A stretch of 64,000 nt of DNA from Solen grandis. Lineage: Eukaryota > Mollusca > Bivalvia > Adapedonta > Solenidae. A program made the translations under genes and the position numbers. The stretch spans positions 61,228,387-61,292,386 of the forward strand of contig CM037782.1 of the NCBI GenBank assembly GCA_021229015.1, in the 5' to 3' direction. Shown here in pieces: positions 49,505-60,488 of the stretch (its first letter is position 1; each line of letters starts with the position of its first letter). The notes below the pieces were generated by a model. That model saw only the letters and a program-made list of their open reading frames with translations. It made no database searches and had not been told where the DNA came from.

Positions 49505-50400
49505 AAGACCATCTTACATAAAGATCATCAGCATAAGGACCATCCCATTTTAACACCACCTCAATTTCAATATTTAAGGACCACCTCAATAAAAGGACCA
49601 CCTCTATATTAGGACCACCTCAGTGTTAGGACCACCTCAGTATATGGACCACCTCAATATCAGGACCATCCCACTTTTAGGACCTCAGTATTAGAACCAC
49701 CTCAAAATTTGGACCACCTCAATGTTATGACCACCTCAAAATTAGGGCCACCTCATTATTAGGAACATCTCACTATTAGGACCACCTTAATATTAGGACC
49801 ATCTTGCTATTGGGACCACCACAGTATTAGGACCATCTCACTTTTAGGACCACCTCAGTATCAGAACCACCTCAAAATTTGGACCTCTTCAGTATTTGGA
49901 CCACCTTAAAATTAGGGCCATCTCAGTATTAGGTACATCTCTTTGTTAAGACCACCTTAAAAACAGGACAACATAGGGCCAACTCAATATAAAGACAATC
50001 TTATAATTAAGATCACCACAATATAAGGACCTATTAGGACCACCTCAATATTAAGGACCACCTCACTTTTGAAACACCACTATTTCTTCCCTGATTTATC
50101 CTCCAGTTATACCCTGCTTCAGAGACTAAGGCCTATATAAGGATCGTGCCACGTCCCGTCTTACACTCCCAATACAAGAGGTCAAAGTGGGATGCGGGGG
50201 TTGTGATAGGTTTGATTTAATTGTTGTTAGACCACCCCAGTATCAGGGTCACAATAGACCACTATTTCAAGGACCCCTCTTGTTCTACCTCTGTTATCAG
50301 ACCACCTTTGTTACTAAGACCAGCTGACCACCGACTACCTCACTATTAAGACCAGCTGACCACTGACTACCTCACTAAGACCAGCTCACCATGGACCTAA
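49505..50400 (+). repeat. degenerate GGACCACCTCA array
   Basis: Dozens of units of about 15-20 bases built on TTAGGACCACCTCAATAT, with much drift. Starts with AAGACCATCTTACATAAAGA, the inverse of the AAGATGGTCTTTATG motif at 48518. Confidence 0.85.
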
Positions 50401-50878
50401 GGGTTTGTCTAATTATTGAGGTCTTGCTTATTCTGTAAGAAAGTTGCTTTGGAAGTCTATAAAAAGTTAGCATGCAAATGATCATTTGTGCCCCTATGCC
50501 TGAATAGAGACTTGATTCTAACATGCTTATGTAGATTAAGTGGTGAAAAAAGCTTTCTCCTCCTGGGAAATACAAAAAAGAATATTTCAGTCATAATTTT
50601 GTCATAAAGGCCCACAAACAAAAGGATGAATGTAATAAAAACAATCTGTCTGTAGTTCAAATGGACATCAGGAAGGTCACACCGGGGATTGACAAAGAAA
50701 ACAAGTGTTATGATAGAATAATATAGCAGAGGGTATTTTTATTACTCGTGGGAAAAGGACTTTTTTTGTCTGTTTATAAATTTGACTCAGCATATGACCA
50801 GTAGATATAGCAAGTGCTTTGGTGAATAATCTGACTACTGTTTTGGTAACTGCATCTTGAAGTACAGTTGTAGTGCAT

Positions 50879-51021
50879 TTATCCTGTTACTTCATTTACA
50901 CATTAGCAAACACAGGAGACCCAGGTCAGAACCTCCTTTGTTTGTTTATTCAGTATTGTAGTTCAGATTCTACGCAGTCTACAGAAAAAAAACTTGGGTT
51001 CATATATCAATTACAGTTCAG
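50879..51021 (-). mobile_element. TTAA MITE family 2, split by a family 1 insertion
   Basis: ACAGGAGACCCAGGTCAGA, TTCAGTATTGTAGTTCAGAT, ending ACAGTTCAG at the insertion; the rest follows from 51266. Confidence 0.7.
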
Positions 51022-51265
51022 TTAACCCTTTCCCTCATAGAGGACACCATGAAAAGACCTATGTGAACAACATAAAACCAGATCAGCCTGCGAGTAACTC
51101 GCAGGCTGATCAGGTTTTATGCTGTTCGCTGCTCCTCAGTGGTCTGGAAATGAGGATTTTACAATTAAATTTGGTAAGGTTTGAGTTTGGGTTTCTGTAG
51201 ATCAGGTTTTATGTGGTACCTATTGAGTGCGTCAAAATGAGTCTATATGAGGGAAAGGGTTCATT
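51022..51265 (+). mobile_element. TTAA MITE family 1 nested in a family 2 copy
   Basis: Left TTAA intact, right four bases TTCA. Family 2 sequence runs up to the left end (ATTACAGTTCAG) and resumes after the right end (TTGATATTCAGG). Confidence 0.9.
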
Positions 51266-52717
51266 GATATTCAGGAAATAGCCAAATAATGATTGTTTAC
51301 ACCTATTTTATATAAAAAAAAGCAACCTTTCAACTATCCGTGTAAGTGAGGCACATAACTTTGGGTTTAGGTTTTGTATTATTGTAAAAAAAAAGTTAAT
51401 TGGAGATCATTTAATGTATGTAAGTTCTGTAAGCTAGTTTGTAAGCAATAGCTGAGGCCTATGAATAAATCTGATGTTAGTACCAAGTCCTACATGGGTT
51501 AGGTGAACACAGTATGTATCAAAGACGAAGATCTTGCGACTGTGAGCTAACTGGCTTTGTTTCCAGAGAAAACGTGAGTCATCCGATATAAACTGATCAA
51601 TAAGAAATTCTCTTGACCCAGTGCTGTTGAGTATGCTGGATTTTAATCCAATTTCTCGCCATGTTGCAGTTTGAATGTGGCTGTTTGTGCAGCGGAAACT
51701 GAAATGTGTGTCTTCCTTATTCGTACGTCTAGTCATGCTCTGACTTTTGAAATCTCATGGTTTAACCTCTAAGCTTTTAAATATGTCATTTTACACAATT
51801 TTAAACTGTTGAGAATCTAAACTAGACAAATAGCAAGTTTTTGCATGACCAGATTTTACAGGGGTCCCTTCTCTAAACCTTATGGATCAGTAATTGGCTA
51901 TATAAAACCTCATTTCCCTTGCAAGTTGATCTGGGTTGATTTCTTTGTAGTTTACATATTATTTAGTACACATAATCACAGCTAATAATTAAAGAAGGCT
52001 ATCAGTAAGTCCTGTCTTTCATTCTTATCAGGTTGTCAATAGGTTCATCAATTTTTTATTTAATTTAAATTTACTGTAAATACAGACATTAAAATCGGAT
52101 TGGCAAGTTCAAAAATTTACAGTAGTCAATAAATGGTGGAAAAAGATATGAAAACACAAGAAGCAAATGTCTGAATCACTTAGCACATACAGAATCTTGT
52201 GCACAGATTGTATCCATTTCTTCTTCTTTATTTTTCTTATATGTCTAAGCTTTTTTAATTGATTTTACGAGGAAGAGAGAGAGAGCTTAAGAACTAAATG
52301 AGGCGAAGTACAGTTTATGTTTTATAATTAAAAATTTAAAAAAAAAAAAAAAAAATTGTTACAAAAAAACATTTAACCTTATGAGAAATAAGACCTGGGC
52401 ACTGAACAGATTTATCAAAGCCTTGACTTATGTGTCTAGCTTAAAAACATACCAGCATGCAAGTAACCTACATCCAGAGTTTCCGCTAATTTGGTGTCCC
52501 GGCCTCAAAAATTAAATTACTTTGGTATGATTTTCATACTCTGACTCAAACTATGCCCGTGAGGTCAATAGGAATTTGAGTTAGATGCTTTAGTTAGAGC
52601 CTGAAGTTACACTTATGTGATTTTGAAAACGCAGGGCCTGGACTTGAGTACTTTAGAAATGGACTCCAAATTTTCCTAAACAGCTTCTGTATGAATATAT
52701 TGGAGGTCTATGAACTT

Positions 52718-52862
52718 ATTTTTTACCTCATGAATAATCATGTAAAACTTATGACTTTATTAATATTCATTTACTGGACTATATATGGTATTTTACAGTT
52801 TATAATCTGAGCTTTCTTTTTTTTAAGAGCAAACAGAGAAAACCCTGATCAGAGAGCTCCTT
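52718..52862 (+). mobile_element. TTAA MITE family 2, left half
   Basis: TTTTTACCTCATGAATAATC terminus through CCCTGATCAGAGAGCTCC; stops at the palindrome centre. Confidence 0.7.
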
Positions 52863-53565
52863 ACATTTTAATTATGTTCATTTAGAAAAGGGAAAATAAG
52901 ATGTATTTCAGTGAGTTTTTAATAAAAATGTACATTTTTAATAGTAGAATAAACACTTTAAATAAATCAAGTCCTGTACCAAAGGTTGAAGTAAAATTTG
53001 CTACAGTTAAAGATTAAGATGAAAAGGCAGTGATACATTCACTAGCAAGTTCCTGTCAATTCTATTGAATCCTTGTTTTACTCGACAGTAAGACTTAAAC
53101 TCCAACACAAACTGAAAACCTTAGTTAGCATATCATGATATGATTAGGGTCGCTGGTTCTACCCGGATGCCTCAGTGCATTCTGGGTCTGCTTCCTCCAC
53201 CTGAAATTAGTTGGACGTCACTTTATGACTGAAATAATGTCCTAGGGACGGTAAACTAAAATAAAAATCAGTCAATTTATCATGATATGATTTGGGAAAA
53301 AAAAAGAGGCTTGGACTGAAATTAAATGTCAAATTTTCATCAAAATGTTTCTTGGTTTGTATGACAAAAGTAAGAACTGAATGCTTATTTCCTGAAATAC
53401 GTGTACATCCTGAGTATGTGTAATAGATTATTATTTGCAATCCTAGAAAAGGATTGTAAGAGTTCTCTAAGTGTTTAAATGTGGGTGCACTGTGCTCCAG
53501 TGGTCTGTGTATACAGCTTGTAATAATTCATTAGTTTATTTATGGAAAAGAAATGTTGTATTGGA

Positions 53566-53690
53566 GTTTACCGTAGCTGCGATAGTATTTCAATCATATA
53601 GCGATGTCCAGCTAATTACAGGTGGAGGAAGACCCCGAGTACACAGAGGTACCTGGGTAGAACCACCGACCTACCGCAAGCCAGCTATAA
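53566..53690 (-). mobile_element. tRNA-derived SINE (Ser/Leu-like), truncated copy
   Basis: Matches the body of 55911-56184 (TTACCGTAGCTGCGATAGTATT, then GTGGAGGAAGA and CCGCAAGCCAGCT), but the tRNA head is missing. The plus-strand open frame across it is a by-product. A shorter reverse fragment lies at about 53212-53265. Confidence 0.75.
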
Positions 53691-55000
53691 AAGAAATGAA
53701 AATGAAAAATTGATAAACTTGAACTTTGTCATTTATATTTGAAGGTGGTCCGTGGTTTGATGAGAAAAAAAAAAGAAGATCACAGGACGTTTTTGGGCTT
53801 TAGTCATAACCAGGAAAATAACATGAAGACATTGCAATGACCTTTGAAAATGAAACTGAATTTCACACATGATAACATATAAAGGGAATAGTAGACAATA
53901 CAGGGTTCCCTCTGAGGTTTCATCAAATTTGTACTCCTGGTTCATGAGAATTGTTTCAATTTTGTAGGCATGTGGAAAATGTTTGGATTAAATAATAATA
54001 ATAAAAAAACCTTTGCAGAGCCAAACTGCCTTAGAATGAATATGCTTGCTGGTTAAATGGATGAAAGGCTGAACAAAGCTCGGACAAAGAAATGCCTATG
54101 GATCTTGTTTTCAAAAGATTAGAACTTAGCATTTATTCAACTACTTCCAACAAACTTTCGGGGCAGGAATATGCCTGTCTTGGCGTCCTGTTAATTTAGA
54201 ATGCTTCAGTATTTAACATATTCTGTCCTGCAGTCATGTAGAGAGTGAATTCCTACATGTCTTGAGTTGAAATCTAGAGGAAGAAATGTCTTACGTAACA
54301 GTATCTGGACATGCTGATAATAAAAAAAAAAAAAAAAGGGAAGAGAAGAGTTGCGATAGGAAATTAATGACAAGTATCCAGAAATATGTGCAAGCAGAGA
54401 ATTTTTTTCAAGTTAACGAAGTTGGAGGAAACAATAATCTTAAGACTAAGGGAAAATAATGAATGGGATAGATACAATGTCACCAATCAGAGGGGAGAGA
54501 CGGGTGATAATAAGGAAGATTCATTAAGTTTGGGTTTTAAACTGAAGATTAAGAAAATGATAGTTGTGATTAATTTTGATATGGTTTTGAAGTGATAAAA
54601 TAAGCAAGGACAAATATAAAAAAAAAGAAAAAAAGAAAAGAAATTTAGTAGAAATGAAGAATATTAGTTTGAGTGTTTTGATTCATGGTGGAAGGGAAGT
54701 AACTCCTATAGAAGAATTGGTCACAGGATGTTTTAGTTGTTTCCCTTTGGTAAGATATTTGTGACAATGCAAAATTCTTAAAAAAAAGTGAAAAAAAAAG
54801 AAAAAGGAAAAAAAAAAGAAATTAAAAAAAAGGAGAAAATAATGATTGGAAAACACAGGAATAATAATATTTAACATTATTAGTCATAATTGGATCCATA
54901 TATACTACTGAGAGGCACAACACATTGGTTAGAAAAAATAATGAAAAAGAGGCCAAATCAATCCCTTAAATAAGCATCCTTTGTTACTATGTAGAGCATG

Positions 55001-55100
55001 NNNNNNNNNNNNNNNNNNNNNNNNNNNNNNNNNNNNNNNNNNNNNNNNNNNNNNNNNNNNNNNNNNNNNNNNNNNNNNNNNNNNNNNNNNNNNNNNNNNN
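55001..55100. other. assembly gap (100 N)
   Basis: One hundred N. The right flank starts inside a tRNA-derived SINE, a likely cause of the contig break. The left flank is the intron following the SSBP exon at 45091; the right flank leads into a different gene, so the remaining SSBP exons are lost here or placed elsewhere. Confidence 0.99.
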
Positions 55101-55185
55101 ACCGTAGACATGTAGACCAAACCCATGACCTCCCGATTCCCATGGTGGATGCTCTAATCACACGGCCTCCGGGGCTGATCGGATA
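55101..55185 (-). mobile_element. tRNA-derived SINE head cut by the assembly gap
   Basis: Minus strand shows GAGGCCGTGTGATTAGAG (A-box region) and GGGTTTGGTCTAC (B-box region). The body is lost in the N run. Confidence 0.55.
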
Positions 55186-55513
55186 CAAGTTATTTATTTC
55201 ATTTAGACTGAATATTAAACAAAAAACATCAAAGTGTTTATAAAGTTTTAAGTGTAATATATAATTATCAATCGACAACATGCTTAAATTACGATACGGA
55301 AGTAATCTTAAAGAATACCGGTTGTACAAAGACTATGAAGAAAATCTTTCATTTTCATGTTTCCCTTTTTTAAGATAAGCTATATACACATATGTTTAAC
55401 ATTTTGAAAATTGCTTTCATCATCAAGTTTAACTCTGTGCTTTTCAAGTATGTCATTTAAATCTTATCCCAAGTGAACCTACAAAAGTTTGAAGAACTTA
55501 ACATTGGATATAA

Positions 55514-55596
55514 AGTTTACAAATCACAGACATTCTATTTATAGCCAGACAGTGCGTTTACAAATCACAGACATTCTATTTATAGCCAGACAGTGT
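55514..55596 (+). repeat. ~42-bp direct duplication
   Basis: TTTACAAATCACAGACATTC TATTTATAGCCAGACAGTG occurs twice back to back. Confidence 0.85.
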
Positions 55597-55910
55597 ACCC
55601 ATCTCACAGTTCAAGTATGCCAAGATTAAAAGCTGCTGCATTTTCGTGTGTTTTGGTTGGAAATATAACGAAGTGATCATGAAGCAATAATGGAAAAAAA
55701 TGGAGTTTAGAGAATAAATAAAGCTCAACACAAATTTTAAAAACATGAACAAATTGATGGGTCAGCAAAAAGACACGATCACCGGTTGAAACGTTTCTAC
55801 TACCTAGGGATATCAAAAGTACATGTATTAGCAAGATTAGATAGGCAGCCAGTGTACTGCCTTTTTATGGCGATGCTACAGTGCACATATCATTATTTTT
55901 TATCAACTTA

Positions 55911-56184
55911 ACTGACTAGACTTGACTATTTGAGTTTATCGTCGCTTCGACAGTATTTCAGTCATATAGCGACGTCCAGCTGATTACTGGTGGAGGAAGA
56001 GCCCGAATGCACGAAGGCATCAGGGTAGAACCACCGACCTACCGTAAGCCAGCTGGAAGGCTTCCTCACATGGAAATCCGAATGACCCTGCCGGGATTCG
56101 AACCCACGCGGTGAGAGGCTGAGTGAGTGTGAAAGTCAGCGACTTTACCCTCTCGGCCACGGAGGTCCCTATTTTTTTTAATTT
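55911..56184 (-). mobile_element. tRNA-derived SINE (Ser/Leu-like head), copy 1
   Basis: On the minus strand the element starts with a tRNA-like head: A box TGGCCGAGAGGG and B box GGTTCGAATCC near 56095-56165. The body includes a CGACAGTATTTCAGTCATAT segment. TTTTTTATCAACTTA occurs on both sides (55896-55910 and ending 56199), a target duplication typical of LINE-driven insertion. Same family as 63542-63793 and 53566-53690. Confidence 0.85.
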
Positions 56185-56693
56185 TTTTTTATCAACTTAC
56201 AGTAAGGATATGGCTCCCATTGCTTACCTAGTTCGCAGTTTTAAGTGGAAATTGAACCACTGCAAGTGGCGTGATAGTGCAAGTGCATTGATATAAACAG
56301 TGATCACATTGAAGAATAAAATCAAAATACTTGACCGTATCCCCGACCGTGAAACACTGAGTTCTTTAAACTAACATCACCTAGTAAAAATGCGTCTTAC
56401 ATGATACTGGTATGTCACTTGAAGAGTATTTGCGTAACCCTGACCGATTTAAAAATCGCTCCAATACTCAAAACTTGCTTTAGACAAATAATAGCCTGGG
56501 CTTTAATTAATATGTTTACCCTGTAAGTTCAAATCGTAAAGGGCTTTTACACGATAGCAGTTCTTTTTACTATAAAGACAAGGAAGGAAAATCAAAACTA
56601 GCGAACAGATTTTTTTAAACACGGCATGATTATAGAGAATCACACTAGAAATCAATTTATGGGGAAAAATGGGTGTCTCAACGCCACTTTTAT

Positions 56694-56757
56694 AGTTATC
56701 TGCCCCTGAAAGTGAGTTTTTAGCTTGTTTTTCTTTCATTTTCAAGGGCAGATAACT
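56694..56757. repeat. 64-bp hairpin
   Basis: AGTTATCTGCCCCTGAAA and TTTCAAGGGCAGATAACT are inverted with one mismatch and a T-rich loop. Probably a MITE remnant; it lies about 0.8 kb before the lectin ATG. Confidence 0.6.
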
Positions 56758-57477
56758 CAATATTATGGGCTAGCAACACATAACTTTATTTCAATTTTCA
56801 AGTTAATTTATTACGTCTATGAATACCCATTCTTATATACATGGTCACTCAATGCAAAATTCCATGATTGTCAAAGGCTTATCTTACGAATTTGCTACCA
56901 GGAACTGGTGATACCATGTTATGGAACCTGCCGCGTGGTATCGCAAGGGCCTGCTTCGGGGATACCGTATTCTATATCCTGTCTAGTTTATTTGTCAGGA
57001 AACAAAGACTTATCCAAAATTAACGAGCGAGATAGTAAAGACTTTTTTATTTCTACCAATCATCTATGAACGAGCTGCTTTAACAAGAGGTAACAATGAT
57101 CATCAGATATTGTAATTTTGCAAGTTTAAGCTTGAATTGAAAATGAAATGCTGAGTGATCAAGATTTGGACAAATGTTGCAATCCCATTGGGCAATATTT
57201 TTATATCTGTCACGCACTCCATGAATCTATCTACCTCGTACTCATTTCAAGTTTGGTGCATACGATTACAGTACGTTTGCTTCTGCTATTTTTCATATAC
57301 TTTGCGATTGTTTAATACCTCGAGGGGTTACTGTCTTGGGCGACATAAAATCTTAGCTTGTAAGACAATAAGATATATTAATATTATTTTTATGTCTTAC
57401 AATATGAAAAACACACATTTGATAGCGCGGCGAGCCATTGATGAAAACGATTTTAAATCATAATTCTGTCGAAGCGG

Positions 57478-57529
57478 TATTTAAAACATTAAGACACTCG
57501 ACTTCTCTATTCTCTTCGGATAACAGAGA
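57478..57529 (+). promoter_or_regulatory. putative TATA-like core promoter and 5'UTR of the lectin gene
   Basis: TATTTAAA lies about 50 bases before the initiator ATG at 57530. A start some 25-30 bases downstream of it would give a short 5'UTR with no intervening ATG. Placement is inferred only from this motif and the position of the signal-peptide exon. Confidence 0.35.
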
Positions 57530-57596
57530 ATGTATCAAGGCAAAATAAGGCATGGCTTGGCCATACTGGCCTTATTGATGGTGATGTTTCGGACAG
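57530..57596 (+). CDS. secreted C-type-lectin-like protein, exon 1 (signal peptide)
   Basis: Seen: ATG followed by 22 codons, a short basic N-terminus (MYQGKIRHG) and a hydrophobic core LAILALLMVMF, then a GTGAGA donor in phase 1. Inference: a cleavable signal peptide, so the mature protein is secreted. The split codon joins the exon at 58343 to give Asp23. The ATG is chosen because it is in frame with the following exon, gives a classic signal sequence and lies just downstream of a TATA-like motif. A one-exon signal peptide ending in phase 1 is common in secreted mosaic proteins. Confidence 0.75.
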
Positions 57597-57980
57597 GTGA
57601 GATTTTCAAAATTATTTAAATGATCTTATTTTAGTAAATTCTAATATGATAATAATGTTTGTTTGGCTGTTTTTAAGTACAGAAATTAAACTATAAACCC
57701 TACTGTATAGTATCCTTTTAGTTGTGCGTGTATTTTATGTCCACAGATAATTTTATTATATTGAATTTCGCTCAATATGATATTTTCATGATATACTTCT
57801 TCCTTGTTTCTTTACTTTGTACATACTTCAGGTTTCAACTGTTTGATACTATGTTAAATACTTGTATATTTATTGTCTTAATTGTTTTAGAAAATGCCAA
57901 CAAAGAAACAAATATCAAATCCATATTAAAAGGAGGCAATGTATAAGACGTTATTTTACTGTTAAATATCATTGAGGTAA

Positions 57981-58050
57981 CTCTTGTGGCGATGTGCGTC
58001 GACCTACATACCGTTGAGGTCCCGAGTTCGATTCAAGCCCGAGATTTTCG
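57981..58050 (+). repeat. tRNA-like SINE head fragment in lectin intron 1
   Basis: TCTTGTGGCGATGTGCGTCG resembles an A-box region and GAGTTCGATTC a B box about 45 bases later. No structured tRNA can be confirmed. Confidence 0.4.
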
Positions 58051-58342
58051 GATTCTGCTTGGTTACATGTATAAATACCTATTTTTCGAATCTATGTGCA
58101 TCTTGTTTCCTTAGTTTTTGTTTTTTTTTTTTTTTTTTTTTTTTTGCTAATGATAAACCACACCAACGGTATATGTTTGTTTGTTTTGCCGTTCCGGTTG
58201 TCTTGCTTTTACTACTTAACCGATGATTCTGAAATTAGGTTTAGGTGTAATTATATTAAAATGAAATTAATGATCAGTTTTACTCTTTGCATTAATCAGC
58301 AGAAATCTTCTGATGATGATGTATTTCTGATTTCTGTTTCAG

Positions 58343-58651
58343 ATTCTGCTGCGACTTGTGACAAAGTACAACCATCAAACGACCGGTGTTACAACTATGT
58401 AGGTGGCACGTGTCTCCGAGCGCTGAGAAACGCCAGTGGAAAAAACTGGTTCGATGCCCAGGCAGATTGTGAGAGTAAATATCCAGGGAATATTGGACGG
58501 TTATTTTGGATAAAAAAATCGCTATATCTTACGTACACAATGCGTTTGATCGAGGCTAAAGCTGATTTGACCAACTACAATTTCATCCAGACAGGACTCA
58601 TGACCTCGGCGAAAGGAGGCAATCAATTATTTTGGAAAAGCAGTCAAAACA
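58343..58651 (+). CDS. C-type-lectin-like protein, exon 2 (N-terminal half of CTLD)
   Basis: Seen: TTTCAG acceptor, 309 open bases, GTAAGT donor, phase 1 at both ends. It encodes residues 23-126. Cys28, Cys38 and Cys46 come first, then NWFDAQADCES (Trp58 to Cys65), the typical W..A...C helix of C-type-lectin-like domains, then GNIGRLFWI and a FIQTGL...LFWKSS stretch standing where a WIGL...W.WSDG segment normally lies. The extra N-terminal cysteines resemble long-form CTLDs. The second half of the fold is on 63217-63401. No EPN/QPD-type calcium/sugar motif is present, so a non-canonical ligand is likely. Upstream chance frames in the poly-T intron are not coding. Confidence 0.85.
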
Positions 58652-59017
58652 GTAAGTAATGGTTGCAATCGACCAGGGCCTATGTTTCAGACTCACACTA
58701 AACATTCTGATATTTAAAATGGTTAATTTCTTCTATGATTAGAAGCAAGCTTAAAACAAAAACAAAAAAAACAACATTTGTTTCGTAAATACATATACTA
58801 GTATATCGTTAATATATCAAGAAATGTAATTGTTTATATATTTTGCAATCTCATTAAAATCATATCCTAATTTGCGCTCCTCTACATTCCGCGATTAGGA
58901 TCTGACAACATCGTATTAAAGGTCACGTCAGATTGACCTTGAAGTAAACAAGTGCTCGATAATAGCGCGTTTCGAACTGACTTCGGTAAAACATTTGTCG
59001 CAGGGTGAGAAAAATGC

Positions 59018-59089
59018 AGCTTGGCCGGGACTCGAACCCGAGACTTTTTGCTTACAGGGCGAATGCTCTACCGACTGAGCTACCCGGCC
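59018..59089 (-). mobile_element. tRNA-Thr(TGT)-like SINE head or tRNA pseudogene
   Basis: Minus strand folds as a tRNA: D arm TAGCTCAGTCGGTAGAGC, anticodon loop CCTGTAA (TGT), T arm TCGGG-TTCGAGT-CCCGG. The acceptor stem has two mismatches and there is no Sec61-like or other gene context, so this is more likely the head of a SINE extending to about 58900 than a working tRNA. A and B boxes are intact. Confidence 0.65.
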
Positions 59090-59256
59090 GCCTACACGTC
59101 TTTCTACCCTTTTGTGAGTAAAAAGTAATGTGACACTTTAAAAATGGATGTCTCAAAAACTGATGTTTTACTAAATTTAAGGATACCAGAATTAAAGCCT
59201 GAACAAAAAGAAGTTGATCTGGCACTCTTGGGACTTTGTGGTAGTTCTCCCTACAG

Positions 59257-59408
59257 GACACCATATTTGTTCATATACATTGATGCGGTTACTTCCTCTG
59301 GTCATACCTAACGATTTGGTAGGCGCCGCTATGATTGGATTACACAAAGGTCAATCTGAGACGACCTTCTACACGATGTGGTCAGATCCAGTTAGCATAC
59401 GAATCTGA
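59257..59408 (+). pseudogene. possible relic or alternative CTLD exon
   Basis: Seen inside the second lectin intron: CTCCCTACAG acceptor followed in phase 1 by an open frame HHICSYTLMRLLPLV ... GAAMIGLHKG ... YTMWSDPVSI ending at TGA. The IGL...MWSDP spacing is that of the CTLD core (WIGL...WSDG), and a YT-MRL stretch parallels exon 58343-58651. The acceptor phase is compatible with the phase-1 introns of the host gene. No convincing donor follows before the stop. It may be a duplicated CTLD exon decaying in the intron, a truncating alternative last exon, or part of a neighbouring paralogue. Confidence 0.4.
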
Positions 59409-59579
59409 TTTTAATGAGAATGTATATTTTGTAAACATAACTTTGCATATTTGCACTTTTTGAGTCTCTCATCATAATTTCATTGATATTGATTCAAGAT
59501 TGTATATATCGACCAAATTTAATTTAGACTTATTTTGCAATGATAAAATGCAATGTTCACTCTTTTTTACCGAGTAGCT

Positions 59580-59738
59580 AGAATTCATACCCGAGCAACA
59601 TTCGAAACACCTCACCCATTTCTATGTCAGAGCACCGACGGATATGGCCGAGTAGTTACGATTGATCCGAGCAGTTGTCAAAACTTTTCAGAATATTCGC
59701 GAGAGACTGCACGGAATGCTAAAGCTTATGTTAAATGA
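59580..59738 (+). pseudogene. possible CTLD C-terminal exon fragment
   Basis: An open frame ends ...TRATFETPHPFLCQ followed by a Ser/Asp-rich tail (STDGYGRVVTIDPSSCQNF) and a TGA at 59738. HPFLCQ looks like the last β-strand and cysteine of a CTLD, but the preceding W.D..C segment is missing and none of the possible AG acceptors (near 59570-59580) gives a clean match to 59257-59408. It is probably a remnant of a tandem paralogue. Weak, reported because it lies only 170 bases after another CTLD-like fragment. Confidence 0.3.
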
Positions 59739-60404
59739 CTGAAAAAAAAAGAGTAAAACTATATTTATTTCCTGGACAAAGTGGGTTGAAACGCGTTGCT
59801 TGTAAACCGGGTCAAAAAATGTCATCCCATCTATTTATTACAACAGCGGGTTATAGTTATGTTGAGGGCTCAGCGCAAAACGGTCGTAACTTATATGTAC
59901 TAAAGAACAAGTTATGACTGATTTGCGCTGATCCCTCGATATATTCACTTCAAGTTTCTGTACTTGACATGGCTCATTGGTGCATTAACTGTAATGTGAC
60001 GGTTCAAAAGGACGAGCGGGAGAAAATAATATATCTAGTTATTCCACTTCGAGAGTGATTTTAGATATACATCGGAAAGCTCCTGACTTTCTTATCAGTA
60101 TGTAATTGAAAAGAAGTTGAAGTACAATTAAATAGCCTTATTATTCAGATGTGATCATCATAAAGAATGACAGATAATGTTATTGCCAACGACAAAAGTC
60201 TTCTTTCAAAAAATTCTGACACATGAATTCGAAAATTCATAAAATGTAGTACTATGAACTATTGGTCTAATACATCAATCTTCTAAAATACGTGCTGAAT
60301 TAGTTAAAACCTTATCAAAATATCCCCAGCAAGGGGCATATGGAACCTAAAAAAAAAACATTTTGATTAAATTTAGGTGTAGCATTGCTTTTATCTGGGT
60401 CAAA

Positions 60405-60488
60405 CACTATGGAAGGGTGTCCATGGTCCAATGGTAACATACCCGACTGCGGATCCGAAGTTTATGTGATTGTTCATGACCTTCCCAG
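60405..60488 (+). repeat. tRNA-like head leading into the 43-bp array
   Basis: CATGGTCCAATGGTAACATA CCCGACTGCGGAT looks like a Gly/Asp-type tRNA 5' half; the linker GTTCATGACCTTCCCAGGC joins it to the tandem array. Parallels 32890-32945. Confidence 0.55.

Larger units (their letters stand above)
45092..55000. other. SSBP intron up to the gap
   Basis: Starts with GTAAGT. The next SSBP exon (MSPRYPGG-like) was not found before the gap. Besides listed repeats there are A-rich tracts near 54320 and 54780-54840. Confidence 0.6.
55186..57477. other. flank upstream of the lectin gene
   Basis: Apart from the SINE, the 42-bp duplication and the hairpin, no gene is recognised. The 100-codon frames at 56725-57463 have no family features. 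Confidence 0.5.

Noticed and set aside
59018..59089. Functional tRNA-Thr gene
   Set aside because: Acceptor stem has mismatches, anticodon stem has a mismatch, no terminator run right after the 3' end, and the locus looks like a SINE.
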